In this document: piece by piece, positions 56,748-64,000 of the stretch
Numbering within the stretch: the first letter of the stretch is position 1
How the letters are laid out: each line of letters starts with the position of its first letter
Source of the DNA: Pseudomonas laurylsulfativorans
GTDB lineage: Bacteria; Pseudomonadota; Gammaproteobacteria; Pseudomonadales; Pseudomonadaceae
Length of the DNA stretch: 64,000 bases
Direction: 5' to 3'
Assembly: GCF_002906155.1 (NCBI RefSeq)
Contig: NZ_MUJK01000001.1
Coordinates: 992,001 to 1,056,000, forward strand
Made by a program: the position numbers and the translations under genes
The notes under the pieces: generated by a model
Databases searched by the model: none
Told to the model about the DNA's origin: nothing
Seen by the model: the letters and a program-made list of their open reading frames with translations, nothing else

Positions 56748-57368
56748 ATGCCCCGAGTTTCCCGCAAACAAGCCGACCTCAACCGCGAGACCATCGTCGA
56801 CGCCGCCACGCGGCTGTTTCGTGAACGCGGCCTGCACGGGATCAGTGTTGTCGATGTGATGGCCGCCGCGGGCCTGACCCACGGCGGTTTCTACGGGCAT
56901 TTCGAATCCAGGGAGGCCCTGGCGCAGGAAGCCAGTGGCCGGGCCTTTGAACAGGCCGCGCAACGCTGGCAAGCGCGGGTGGCCGAGCATGACAGCAAGG
57001 ACGCCGCCCATCGCGCCGTGGTCGAACCGTACCTGTCCCGCGAGAGCCGGGACAACCCGGGCGACAGCTGCCCGGTGGTGGCCTTCGCCGGGGACATGTG
57101 CCACGAAGCCGCCGACAGTGGTTTGCGTCAAACGTACCTGCACGGCCTGAACAACCTGCTCGACTCCCTGGGTACGCTGCTGGACACAGAGGATGCGGCC
57201 AGTAAACGGCAGCAGGTGCTGGTGCAGTATTCGTTGATGTTCGGCGCCTTGATGCTGTCCCGGGCTACCCGCGGCGATCCGTTGTCGGACGAGATTCTCG
57301 AAGCCGCGCGCGCCACTCTCATGCCCGGCGATATAAAAGGTTCTTCACGCAATCCCGGGAAACTGTAG
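56748..57368 (+). CDS. TetR-family transcriptional repressor
   Basis: 206 residues. The N-terminal helix-turn-helix is intact: RETIVDAATRLFRERGLHGISVVDVMAAAGLTHGGFYGHFESREAL is spread over residues 13-58. The C-terminal effector domain is TetR_C-like and unassigned. It follows the tautomerase gene in the same direction, so autoregulation of a two-gene unit is likely. Confidence 0.92.
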   Translation: MPRVSRKQADLNRETIVDAATRLFRERGLHGISVVDVMAAAGLTHGGFYGHFESREALAQEASGRAFEQAAQRWQARVAEHDSKDAAHRAVVEPYLSRESRDNPGDSCPVVAFAGDMCHEAADSGLRQTYLHGLNNLLDSLGTLLDTEDAASKRQQVLVQYSLMFGALMLSRATRGDPLSDEILEAARATLMPGDIKGSSRNPGKL

Positions 57369-57478
57369 GAGCCAGCTTGCTGGCGATGGACTCAAGTACG
57401 CCGCGTTTATCCAGTTCATACGCGTCATCTTTAACGACCATCGCTGCGATGCGGCGACCCGACAAGCCAGCTCCTACA
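57364..57478. repeat. REPIN with conserved spacer, diverged
   Basis: TGTAGGAGCCAGCTTGCTGG opens at 57364 and overlaps the TetR stop; GACAAGCCAGCTCCTACA closes at 57478. The spacer carries CGCCGCGTTTATCCAG and ATCTTTAACGACC, recognisably the same as the element at 20998. Its tail also matches the fragment at 40587. Confidence 0.8.
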
Positions 57479-57600
57479 AGGGACCATGCCCATGCTGAGG
57501 CTCCTACACTGACCGAAGCTGGCGGTTGCCAAGCTATCCTTAAATCAGCAATCTCAAATGACGTCCGAGCCGATTTTTCGATGCCCACAGGGAGCCAAGC

Positions 57601-58566
57601 ATGCCTGTAACCGTTCTGGTACTGGTTGAAACCATCAATGATTACCTGCCTATCCTCGAGCATCAGGGCTTCCACCTGATTCTGGCCCCGACGCCCGCCG
57701 AGCGCGCCGAAGCCATCACCCGCCACGCCGGACAGATCGACGCGGTCCTTACCCGTGGCCCATTGGGGCTGTATGCCGATGAAATCGCCGCGCTGCCCAA
57801 CCTCAAGATCATCTGCGTGATCGGCGCCGGCTATGAACACGTCGATCTGCAGGCCGCCGCCAACCGGGGCATCACCGTCACCAATGGCGCCGGGGTCAAC
57901 GCCTCGTCTGTCGCCGACCATGCCATGGCGCTGCTGCTGTCGCTGGTGCGTGACGTACCCCGCTGTGATGCCGCCGTACGACGCGGCGAGTGGCCGAAGA
58001 TCATGCGCCCTTCCCTCGCTGGCAAACGCCTGGGCATCCTCGGCCTCGGCGCGGTCGGCATGGCCATTGCCAAACGTGCCGGCGGCGGTTTCGACATGAG
58101 CATCAGCTACCACAACCGCCAGCATCGCAGCGACGTGCCCTACACGTTCTGCTCGACCCCGACCGAACTGGCGCGCGCCTCGGACTTCCTGATCGTCGCC
58201 ACGCCCGGCGGCCTGGGCACCAAGCACCTGATCAATCGCCAGGTGCTCGACGCGTTGGGTCCCCAGGGGTTTATCGTCAACATCGCCCGGGCCAGCGTGA
58301 TCGCCACCGCTGACCTGATCACCGCCCTGGAGCAACGCCGGATCGCCGGTGCGGCACTGGATGTGTTCGATCACGAACCGCAAGTGCCGAATGCGCTCAA
58401 GACCCTGAGCAACGTGATCCTCACCCCCCATGTCGCCGGACTGTCCCCGGAAGCCACCCAGGGCACCGTCGAACTGGTGGGCAAGAACCTCGTGGCGTTT
58501 TTCTCCAAGCAACCGGTGCTGACGCCAATCGACTTGCCGCCCACCATGAGCCAGGTCGCCCAGTGA
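57601..58566 (+). CDS. D-isomer-specific 2-hydroxyacid dehydrogenase
   Basis: 321 residues. NAD(P)-dependent reduction of a 2-keto acid, in the glyoxylate/hydroxypyruvate reductase group. Rossmann motif GILGLGAVG (about 143-151). Catalytic residues: Arg in NIARASVI, Glu in DVFDHEPQVP, His in LTPHVAGLS, all present. The start MPVTVLVLVETINDY has GGGAG upstream. It is a single-gene unit. Confidence 0.93.
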   Translation: MPVTVLVLVETINDYLPILEHQGFHLILAPTPAERAEAITRHAGQIDAVLTRGPLGLYADEIAALPNLKIICVIGAGYEHVDLQAAANRGITVTNGAGVNASSVADHAMALLLSLVRDVPRCDAAVRRGEWPKIMRPSLAGKRLGILGLGAVGMAIAKRAGGGFDMSISYHNRQHRSDVPYTFCSTPTELARASDFLIVATPGGLGTKHLINRQVLDALGPQGFIVNIARASVIATADLITALEQRRIAGAALDVFDHEPQVPNALKTLSNVILTPHVAGLSPEATQGTVELVGKNLVAFFSKQPVLTPIDLPPTMSQVAQ

Positions 58567-58710
58567 CAGCGATTCAAACACCTGTATCAAAAACAATGAT
58601 TGACCGGCAACACGCTCACCTATAAGAGCCGTTCGCGGTTGTGGGTGCGCCCTGTGCGCATTAGATTAGCCAATAGTTTCAGGCCTCCAGAATAAGCAGA
58701 AGGGATAAGC

Positions 58711-59778
58711 ATGGCGCTTAATGACCAGTCCACCCGTATCCGCACCGGCGAAGAGCTCGATGCCAGCCTGATCGATCCGTACCTCAAGGCCCATATTCCG
58801 GGGCTCAGCGGCTTGCCTCGGATCAGCCAGTTTCCGGGCGGCGCTTCCAACCTCACCTACTTGCTGGAATACCCTGAACAGGAATTCGTCCTGCGTCGCC
58901 CGCCGTTCGGCCACAAGGCCAAATCCGCCCATGACATGGGCCGTGAATTCCGCATCCTCAATCAACTGCGCGATGGTTTTCCGTATTGCCCGAAAGCCTA
59001 CGTGCACTGCACCGACGAGTCGGTGATCGGTGCCGAGTTCTACGTCATGGAACGGGTCAACGGCATCATCCTGCGCTCGGACCTGCCACCGGAGCTGGGC
59101 CTGGATTCGACGAAAACCGAAGCCCTGTGCAAGAGCTTCATCGACAAGTTCGTGGAACTGCATCGCGTCGACTACAACGCCTACGGCCTGGGTGACCTGG
59201 GCAAACCCGAAGGCTACGTGGCGCGGCAAATCAAAGGCTGGAGCGATCGCTACGAAAAAGCCCTGACCCCCGATGCGCCGCAATGGGAAACGGTGAAAGC
59301 CTGGCTCAACGACAAGATGCCGGCCGATCATCCGACCTCCAGCATCGTGCACAACGACTACCGCTTCGACAACGTCATCCTCGACCCGAACAATCCGATG
59401 CAGATCATCGGCGTGCTCGACTGGGAGCTGACCACCCTCGGCGACCCGTTGATGGACCTGGGCAACACCCTCGCCTACTGGATCGAAGCCGATGATCCGG
59501 CGCCGGTGCAGATGATGCGCCGCCAGCCGAGCCACGCGCCGGGCATGTTGACCCGCCGCGAGTTCGTCGACTACTACGCCGAACGATCGGGCATCCGCAT
59601 CGACAATTTCGACTTCTACTACACCTACGGCCTGTTCCGCCTGGCCGGCATCGTGCAGCAGATCTACTACCGCTTCTACCACGGCCAAACCCAGGACAAA
59701 CGCTTCGCGCAGTTCATTCACATGAACAAGTTGCTGGAGCAAATGAGCTTGCAGGTCATCCAGAAATCCAGCCTGTGA
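58711..59778 (+). CDS. Aminoglycoside phosphotransferase-fold kinase (APH family)
   Basis: 355 residues. Protein-kinase-like APH fold: Brenner loop VHNDYRFDNVILDP (about 212-225) and metal-binding VLDWELTTLGDPLMDLGN (about 233-250). It belongs to the APH group found near acyl-CoA dehydrogenase genes in proteobacteria, with an unknown small-molecule substrate. An SDR follows 156 bp later, a pairing I recall from P. aeruginosa. Confidence 0.9.
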   Translation: MALNDQSTRIRTGEELDASLIDPYLKAHIPGLSGLPRISQFPGGASNLTYLLEYPEQEFVLRRPPFGHKAKSAHDMGREFRILNQLRDGFPYCPKAYVHCTDESVIGAEFYVMERVNGIILRSDLPPELGLDSTKTEALCKSFIDKFVELHRVDYNAYGLGDLGKPEGYVARQIKGWSDRYEKALTPDAPQWETVKAWLNDKMPADHPTSSIVHNDYRFDNVILDPNNPMQIIGVLDWELTTLGDPLMDLGNTLAYWIEADDPAPVQMMRRQPSHAPGMLTRREFVDYYAERSGIRIDNFDFYYTYGLFRLAGIVQQIYYRFYHGQTQDKRFAQFIHMNKLLEQMSLQVIQKSSL

Positions 59779-59792
59779 CCGTACGCGATCCC

Positions 59793-59871
59793 TGTAGGAG
59801 CGAGCCTGCTCGCGAAGGTCTTTAACGATAACGCACGTTCACTGACCCAACGCAGCAAGCCGCCCTCCTAC
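59793..59871. repeat. Degenerate REPIN
   Basis: Left arm TGTAGGAGCGAGCCTGCTCG at 59793. The spacer includes TTTAACGATAACGCAC, the recurrent motif inverted. The right arm GCAAGCCGCCCTCCTAC is diverged. Confidence 0.75.
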
Positions 59872-59934
59872 CAAACAGCATCAGCGACACCCCGGCATTT
59901 GACTCGATAACAAGACTTTTTATAAAGGAATCCC

Positions 59935-60702
59935 ATGTCCAAGACTCAGTTGTTCGACCTCGACGGCAAGATCGCTTTCGTCTCCGGCGCCAGCCGTGGC
60001 ATCGGTGAAGCCATCGCCAAACTGCTGGCCCAGCAAGGTGCCCATGTGATCGTCTCCAGCCGCAAACTCGACGGCTGCCAACACGTCGCCGACGCGATCA
60101 TCGCCGCCGGCGGCAAAGCCACTGCCATCGCCTGCCACATCGGCGAAATGGAGCAGATCAGCCAGGTCTTCGCCGGCATCAAGGAACAGTTCGGCCGCCT
60201 CGACATCCTGGTCAACAACGCCGCGACCAACCCGCAGTTCTGCAACGTGCTGGACACCGACCTCAGCGCCTTCCAGAAAACCGTCGACGTGAACATCCGT
60301 GGTTACTTCTTCATGTCGGTCGAAGCCGGCAAGCTGATGCGCGAAAACGGCGGCGGCAGCATCATCAACGTCGCCTCGATCAACGGCGTTTCGCCGGGTA
60401 TCTTCCAAGGCATCTACTCGGTCACCAAGGCGGCGGTGATCAATATGACCAAGGTGTTTGCCAAGGAGTGCGCGCAGTTTGGAATTCGTTGCAATGCCCT
60501 GCTGCCAGGCCTCACCGACACCAAATTCGCCTCGGCGCTGGTGAAAAACGAAGCCATTCTGAACACTGCTCTGCAGCAGATTCCGCTCAAGCGTGTGGCG
60601 GATCCTAGTGAAATGGCCGGCGCGGTGCTTTACCTCGCCAGCGATGCTTCCAGCTATACCACTGGGGTTTCGTTGAATGTCGATGGTGGTTTCTTGTCCT
60701 GA
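59935..60702 (+). CDS. Short-chain dehydrogenase/reductase (SDR)
   Basis: 255 residues. Nucleotide site SGASRGIGEAIA (residues 16-27), the NNAATNP segment, and the catalytic Tyr-x3-Lys in IYSVTKAAVIN (about 162-172). The C-terminal YTTGVSLNVDGGF is typical. It is a cytosolic NAD(P)-dependent oxidoreductase with no identified substrate. Start MSKTQLFDLDGKIAF with an AAAGGAA site. Confidence 0.93.
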   Translation: MSKTQLFDLDGKIAFVSGASRGIGEAIAKLLAQQGAHVIVSSRKLDGCQHVADAIIAAGGKATAIACHIGEMEQISQVFAGIKEQFGRLDILVNNAATNPQFCNVLDTDLSAFQKTVDVNIRGYFFMSVEAGKLMRENGGGSIINVASINGVSPGIFQGIYSVTKAAVINMTKVFAKECAQFGIRCNALLPGLTDTKFASALVKNEAILNTALQQIPLKRVADPSEMAGAVLYLASDASSYTTGVSLNVDGGFLS

Positions 60703-60789
60703 TACGCTTTGCGAATGAAAGAAAGGCAGCCGATTGGCTAATGCCGATCAGTTAAGCCCTCTCGCTTGACCTTTGGCCGCAAAAAATCA

Positions 60790-60823
60790 AAATCCGATGC
60801 CTACACTGGCATCGGATTTTTTT
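60790..60823 (+). terminator. Stem-loop with T-run at the left end of the IS element
   Basis: AATCCGATGCC, six-base loop, GGCATCGGATT, then T-run, ending directly at the transposase ATG (60824). It probably blocks outside transcription from entering the element, as in many IS elements. Confidence 0.8.
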
Positions 60824-61578
60824 ATGCGTCTCGCTCCGGCACTGGAACTGACCCACAACATCGCCTCCACTCCCGACACCATCGAGGGATTGGATTCCTT
60901 ACTCGACCCTTCTTTGGTCGAGCTGGCACTTGAGCAGGCAGGCGTAGCAACCCTGTCGACGGCGTTGTCTGGCGTACGCCCGATACACCGGAAAACCGTG
61001 CGCGTTACGACTCCGCCAGCAACCAGCATGGCGATACTGGTTTTCCTCAGGTGCGCATGGTTTGCCAAATGGAATTGACCAGTCACTTGCTGATCGGCGG
61101 CGCGTTTGACGGCTATCGCATCAACGAAATGAAACTGGCGGAGCAACTGATCGAAACCACACCGGATCACTCGCTGACGCTGTTTGATCGAGGCTTCTAC
61201 TCCTTGGGTTTGCTGCACCAATGGCAGCAAGCAGGCACCGAGCGCCATTGGCTGATGCCACTGCGCAAAGGTGCGCAGTACGAAGTGATTCAGCGTTTGG
61301 GCCGTCAGGATGCAGTGGTCTCGTTAAGTACTTCGCCACAGGCCCGCAAACAATGGCCGGGGCTGCCGGAGCGCCTGACCGCGCGACTGCTGAGCAAAAC
61401 CGTCAAGGGAAAGGTGTGTCAGATCCTGACCTCAATGGCCGACCCGCTGCGCTTCCCGTCCGACGAAATCGTTGATCTGTACAGTCAGCGATGGGAGGAG
61501 CACGTTTATCCTCGCGCTATCAGACTTAAATCGCCGAAGTGTCCGATCAAAAATAAAAATGCCAGTCAGCTTAACTGA
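60824..61578 (+). pseudogene. IS4-family transposase remnant (two internal deletions, frameshift)
   Basis: The N-terminal part, MRLAPALELTHNIASTP to LEQAGVATL, is readable from 60824. Near 60955 the sequence jumps to [20 protein letters not shown] in another frame, with about 80 residues absent. That frame continues through [16 protein letters not shown] and [15 protein letters not shown] second, in-frame deletion then joins SQRWE to the extreme C-terminus HVYPRAIR near 61500. The catalytic E region, Y-x2-R-x3-E-x6-K, is lost with the second deletion, so it is inactive. Confidence 0.85.
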
Positions 61579-61655
61579 CTGGCATTAGCCGATTGGCTGC
61601 CTTTCTTTTTTTCATTTAGCCTTGTCGACTGCTCTCTATCTGATGCTCAAACTTT

Positions 61656-63323
61656 TCATATAGCTCGGCAACTCAGCTTTATTTGAGTAGGGATCTCTCC
61701 CCCAACCTTGTCCATCGCCACCAATTCAAATCGCCCGGTCCTGTTACTAGCACCCACAAGCCAGGAATGACTGGTTGTCACCTGCCCAAGTCGTGGAGTA
61801 CAGCTGACATCACTGGGTAGAATTTCGCCACGATTGAAGTTCAACATCAATGGATAGCTGCCTATCGGGCTATTGGGTTTTGCCCTTAAGGAGATTGTCC
61901 GATGAACGCCTCTTTCTAACTCAACATCACCAGCGGGAGGCAAACTCCCGTCGACATAGAGTTCCGCCTCATCCGACAAGTTACTCGATATCAACTTGCT
62001 GATCGTCACGTTAATTGGCGTGGTCATGCCCTTGCCCGCCAACGCCAGTTGGAAGGTGCCGCTTTTGGTGTGCCCGGTCACTGCCCAGCTATAGGCAGTT
62101 GGCTCAGTGCCGAAGGCTGGTGTACTCACCACGTTGGCGACATCAAGGCCACTTTTAATGGCGCAGGTCAGCTTGACCGGCAGGCCGGCCATCGGGCTGC
62201 TTGATTTGGGGATCAATGAGACCGTTTGAGCCTTATCCCGAATAAACCAATTACCCCCGGCGGGCACGGCGACGCCGCCAATCTTCACATCGGCCTCATC
62301 CGCCAGGTTGTTCGACAACAACCTGCTGTCTGCCAAGGTAATCGGTGTGGTCATACCGTCGCCCGCCAACTTAAGTTCAAATCTGCCACTTCTGGTTTTC
62401 CCGGTTACCGTCCAGCTATAAGTTGTACCCCCCCTTCCAAAGGCCGGAAAACTCACCACGTCGTCTAGAAAGAGGCCGCCTTTGACAAAACAGGTCAACG
62501 TGACCGGAAGGCCCGCCAGCGGGCTACCTGATTTGGGAGTCAACGTCACCGTTTGCGCCTTGTCCCGGAAAAACCAATTACCCCCGGCAGACACGGCGAC
62601 GCCGCCAATCTTTACGTCTGCCTCATCCGCCAGGTTGCTCGAGAGCAACTTGCTGACAGCCAAGGTAATCGGAGTGGTCATGCCCTTGCCCGCCAACGCA
62701 AGCTGGAAGGTGCCGCTTCTGGTTTTCCCGGTTACTACCCAGCTATACGTGGTTTGCTCACTGCCAAAGGCCGGTGCACTCACCACGTCGGAGATACCGA
62801 GGCCACTTTTGATTGCACAGGTCAGTGTGACCGGAAGACCGGCCAGTGGGCTGCCTGATTTGGGGACCAATGAGACCGTTTGAGCCTTATCCCGAATAAA
62901 CCAATTGCCCCCGACAGGCACGGAGAAGCCGCCAACCCTCACGTCTGCCTCATCCGCCAGATTGCTCGAAATGACCAGGCTTCGGTGCTCCCACGATTCC
63001 ACCACTTCCCGGCTAAAAAACACCAGGGTGATTCGACCGCTCTTGCCATTGCCCGGCGTAATCTTCCAAATGAACTTGCCATTAACGGGAGCCACCCAAG
63101 CGCCAAACCCAGGCGATGCCACGGGTTCCAAACCGCCAGTTTCAACCAGCCCCAGATTGAGTTCCCTGGCAATTTCCGGCGGAGCCTCCACTGTCACTTC
63201 GCTCTCCTGCCCGCGGAACAAAACGAGTTCCGTCCCCCATTCCACTTTTTGGCCGTTGATCAACAACGTGGCTTGTTCCCAAGGACTTGGTGCTGCGGTT
63301 GCAGTGTTTAATTCGATGGTCAT
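61656..63323 (-). CDS. Tandem-repeat protein of five 109-residue beta-type units, unknown function
   Basis: 555 residues from MTIELNTATAAPSPWEQA with an AAGGAAA site. Residues 120-446 are three near-identical 109-residue repeats (SNLADEADVxxGG, GGNWFIRDKAQTVSL, PAFG...TYSW, KSGTFQLALAGKGMTTPI). Residues 1-119 and 447-555 are diverged units of the same kind. The pattern of alternating hydrophobic strands suggests an immunoglobulin-like fold. There is no signal peptide, anchor or catalytic motif. Each repeat holds one or two Cys (LTCAIKSG). It lies between an IS remnant and a lipoprotein gene; I cannot assign a function. Confidence 0.78.
   Translation of the reverse strand: MTIELNTATAAPSPWEQATLLINGQKVEWGTELVLFRGQESEVTVEAPPEIARELNLGLVETGGLEPVASPGFGAWVAPVNGKFIWKITPGNGKSGRITLVFFSREVVESWEHRSLVISSNLADEADVRVGGFSVPVGGNWFIRDKAQTVSLVPKSGSPLAGLPVTLTCAIKSGLGISDVVSAPAFGSEQTTYSWVVTGKTRSGTFQLALAGKGMTTPITLAVSKLLSSNLADEADVKIGGVAVSAGGNWFFRDKAQTVTLTPKSGSPLAGLPVTLTCFVKGGLFLDDVVSFPAFGRGGTTYSWTVTGKTRSGRFELKLAGDGMTTPITLADSRLLSNNLADEADVKIGGVAVPAGGNWFIRDKAQTVSLIPKSSSPMAGLPVKLTCAIKSGLDVANVVSTPAFGTEPTAYSWAVTGHTKSGTFQLALAGKGMTTPINVTISKLISSNLSDEAELYVDGSLPPAGDVELERGVHRTISLRAKPNSPIGSYPLMLNFNRGEILPSDVSCTPRLGQVTTSHSWLVGASNRTGRFELVAMDKVGGEIPTQIKLSCRAI
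61986..62966. repeat. Three tandem 327-bp DNA repeats inside the repeat-protein gene
   Basis: Three contiguous 327-bp units encode the near-identical 109-residue repeats. The high DNA-level similarity, for example at CCTCATCCGCCAGGTTG, implies recent duplication or gene conversion and a tendency to change copy number. Confidence 0.85.
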
Positions 63324-63457
63324 GACGACGTTTCCTTTTCAGCGTTGGACATAAAAAACAGTCCATGAACTATCAGGAAAAATCGATGTACCGAGAACAA
63401 CCATAAATGACAGGCAGGCTGGTGAAAAACGTGTATTTCTTAATTATTTAGGAGTTC

Positions 63458-63477
63458 CTGATAGCAGCAACTATCAG
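63458..63477 (-). terminator. Short hairpin after the lipoprotein gene
   Basis: CTGATAG, loop CAGCAA, CTATCAG; a 7-bp stem about 65 bp beyond the lipoprotein stop, with no U-tract. The word CTATCAG recurs near 63368. It may be a weak terminator or a small repeat. The remainder of this 219-bp gap shows nothing recognisable. Confidence 0.4.
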
Positions 63478-63542
63478 AAATGACAGAAATAAAAAGCATT
63501 CAGCATGGCCGCGCCGTTCAACAACGCGGCCGTCACACTGGC

Positions 63543-63764
63543 TTACTGGGTAATGCACCGAGTCGTGGTGGTGACTCGTGTCACCTGCCCGTCTTCGCCC
63601 CGTACATCGCCCAGGACGTCGGTTTTATCCATGGCCTGGCAGGTACGTTCAGGAGGTGGTGGAGTGACTGTTGGAGGTGGGGGCGGACTGGAGCAGCCGC
63701 CGAGGATCGCCACGCACAATGCCAGCGACAAAGGTGAGATAACGCGTTTCCCAAGAGTGTTCAT
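63543..63764 (-). CDS. Small proline-rich lipoprotein
   Basis: 73 residues from MNTLGKRVISPLSLALCVAI (ATG at 63764). The lipoprotein signal ends in ILGGC (Cys at about 23), followed by a proline-rich spacer (SSPPPPPTVTPPPPERTC). The short C-terminal part, with DKTDVLGDVRGEDGQVTRV, has two further Cys. The longer frame back to 63884 is not credible. The function is unknown. It is on the same strand as, and upstream of, the repeat-protein gene. Confidence 0.7.
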   Translation of the reverse strand: MNTLGKRVISPLSLALCVAILGGCSSPPPPPTVTPPPPERTCQAMDKTDVLGDVRGEDGQVTRVTTTTRCITQ

Positions 63765-63906
63765 AGGTTGACCCGCGATAAATGAAAGACACATTTTTGT
63801 GACAACAAAACCTGCGCGTAAAATCCACACACCTGTCACAAAAATAAATATCTGCGAATCATTTATAGCCCAGCCGGTGGCCAATGCCAGTAAAAGCTGG
63901 CAGTTC

Positions 63907-64000
63907 TTACATCACCGGATCAGGGTGTTGCAGGGAATTGCTGTCCAGTTCGTAGCGCAATTCCTCGATCAATGCAGCGACTGATTCTGTAGTTTGCAAC
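63907..64000 (-). CDS. C-terminal end of an unidentified protein (cut by window edge)
   Basis: On the minus strand a frame enters from the right edge and ends at a TAA at 63907-63909, giving about 30 residues that read as a helix-rich C-terminus (LIEELRYELDSNSLQHPDP). Codon use is normal for the window. The rest lies beyond 64000, so no family can be named, and the frame itself is only moderately supported. Confidence 0.45.
   Translation of the reverse strand, partial: LQTTESVAALIEELRYELDSNSLQHPDPVM

Larger units (their letters stand above)
60714..61616 (+). mobile_element. Internally deleted IS4-family insertion element
   Basis: A 903-bp element bounded by imperfect inverted repeats of about 43-47 bp: 60714-60756 and 61570-61616 (shared GAAAGGCAGCC, GGCTAATGCC, CAGTTAAG). 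The inside holds a transposase remnant with two deletions. A stem-loop (AATCCGATGCC / GGCATCGGATT with T-run, about 60790-60820) precedes the transposase start, and the hairpin GCCAGTCAG/CTGACTGGC (61561-61583) overlaps the right end. No clear target-site duplication is visible. Confidence 0.82.

Noticed and set aside
61051..61578. An intact 175-residue transposase
   Set aside because: It is only the middle and extreme end of a longer IS4 transposase, joined by a deletion.

Overview
The window is chromosomal DNA of a fluorescent-group Pseudomonas. The evidence is high GC content, many REP/REPIN elements of the 'GTAGGAGC...GCTCCTAC' type, and gene order that I recall from P. aeruginosa: mltD, two solute-binding proteins, a Yej-type ABC transporter and fabI on one side, and gloB, rnhA, dnaQ and ldcA on the other. 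acnB next to a DUF1289 gene and a universal-stress gene is a second familiar block. I see no tRNA, rRNA, CRISPR array or prophage.

Layout. 1-5.4 kb: partial nadK, a DUF1853 gene, an N-terminally truncated DUF2855 gene, an NADPH:FMN reductase, a small unknown gene and a LysR regulator. 4.8-11 kb: lysine decarboxylase ldcA translationally coupled to a streptothricin-acetyltransferase-like GNAT, then dnaQ, rnhA, a methyltransferase and gloB. 11.1-20.9 kb: mltD, a six-gene peptide/microcin-type ABC import operon with two paralogous binding proteins, and fabI. 21-28 kb: LysR/VOC pair, a degenerate GGDEF protein, an isoquinoline-oxidoreductase-type molybdoenzyme (2Fe-2S subunit, Mo subunit, dihaem cytochrome c), and NnrS with a small membrane protein. 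28.3-32.4 kb: ECF sigma, FecR and a TonB receptor with a signalling domain. 32.5-40.6 kb: VOC and AraC genes, LysE, MocR, EamA and LysE genes, then ada, a PEP-mutase-like gene and an alkA-like gene. 40.6-45 kb: LysR, agmatine-deiminase-like enzyme and polyamine-binding protein, then a thioesterase and a GFA protein. 45.1-47.4 kb: a second TonB receptor. 47.5-56 kb: miaE, a universal stress gene with a perfect Anr/FNR box, a DUF1289 gene, acnB with a long structured leader, a SulP transporter and an amino-acid permease. 56.3-60.7 kb: tautomerase, TetR, a 2-hydroxyacid dehydrogenase, a phosphotransferase and an SDR. 60.7-64 kb: accessory DNA with an internally deleted IS4-type element, a 555-residue protein of tandem 109-residue repeats, a small lipoprotein and the end of an unidentified gene.

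The observations most worth following up are these. The acnB leader is closed by a 17-bp helix spanning 49979-50118. A roughly 32-bp promoter-like block is shared by the two TonB receptors, which are 15 kb apart; the upstream ECF sigma/FecR pair is the natural candidate to read it. The ldcA-GNAT coupling and the Anr box between miaE and the usp gene also merit checks. The repeat protein beside the IS remnant is the least explained coding gene. Functions are inferred from motifs and remembered family features; no database search was run.
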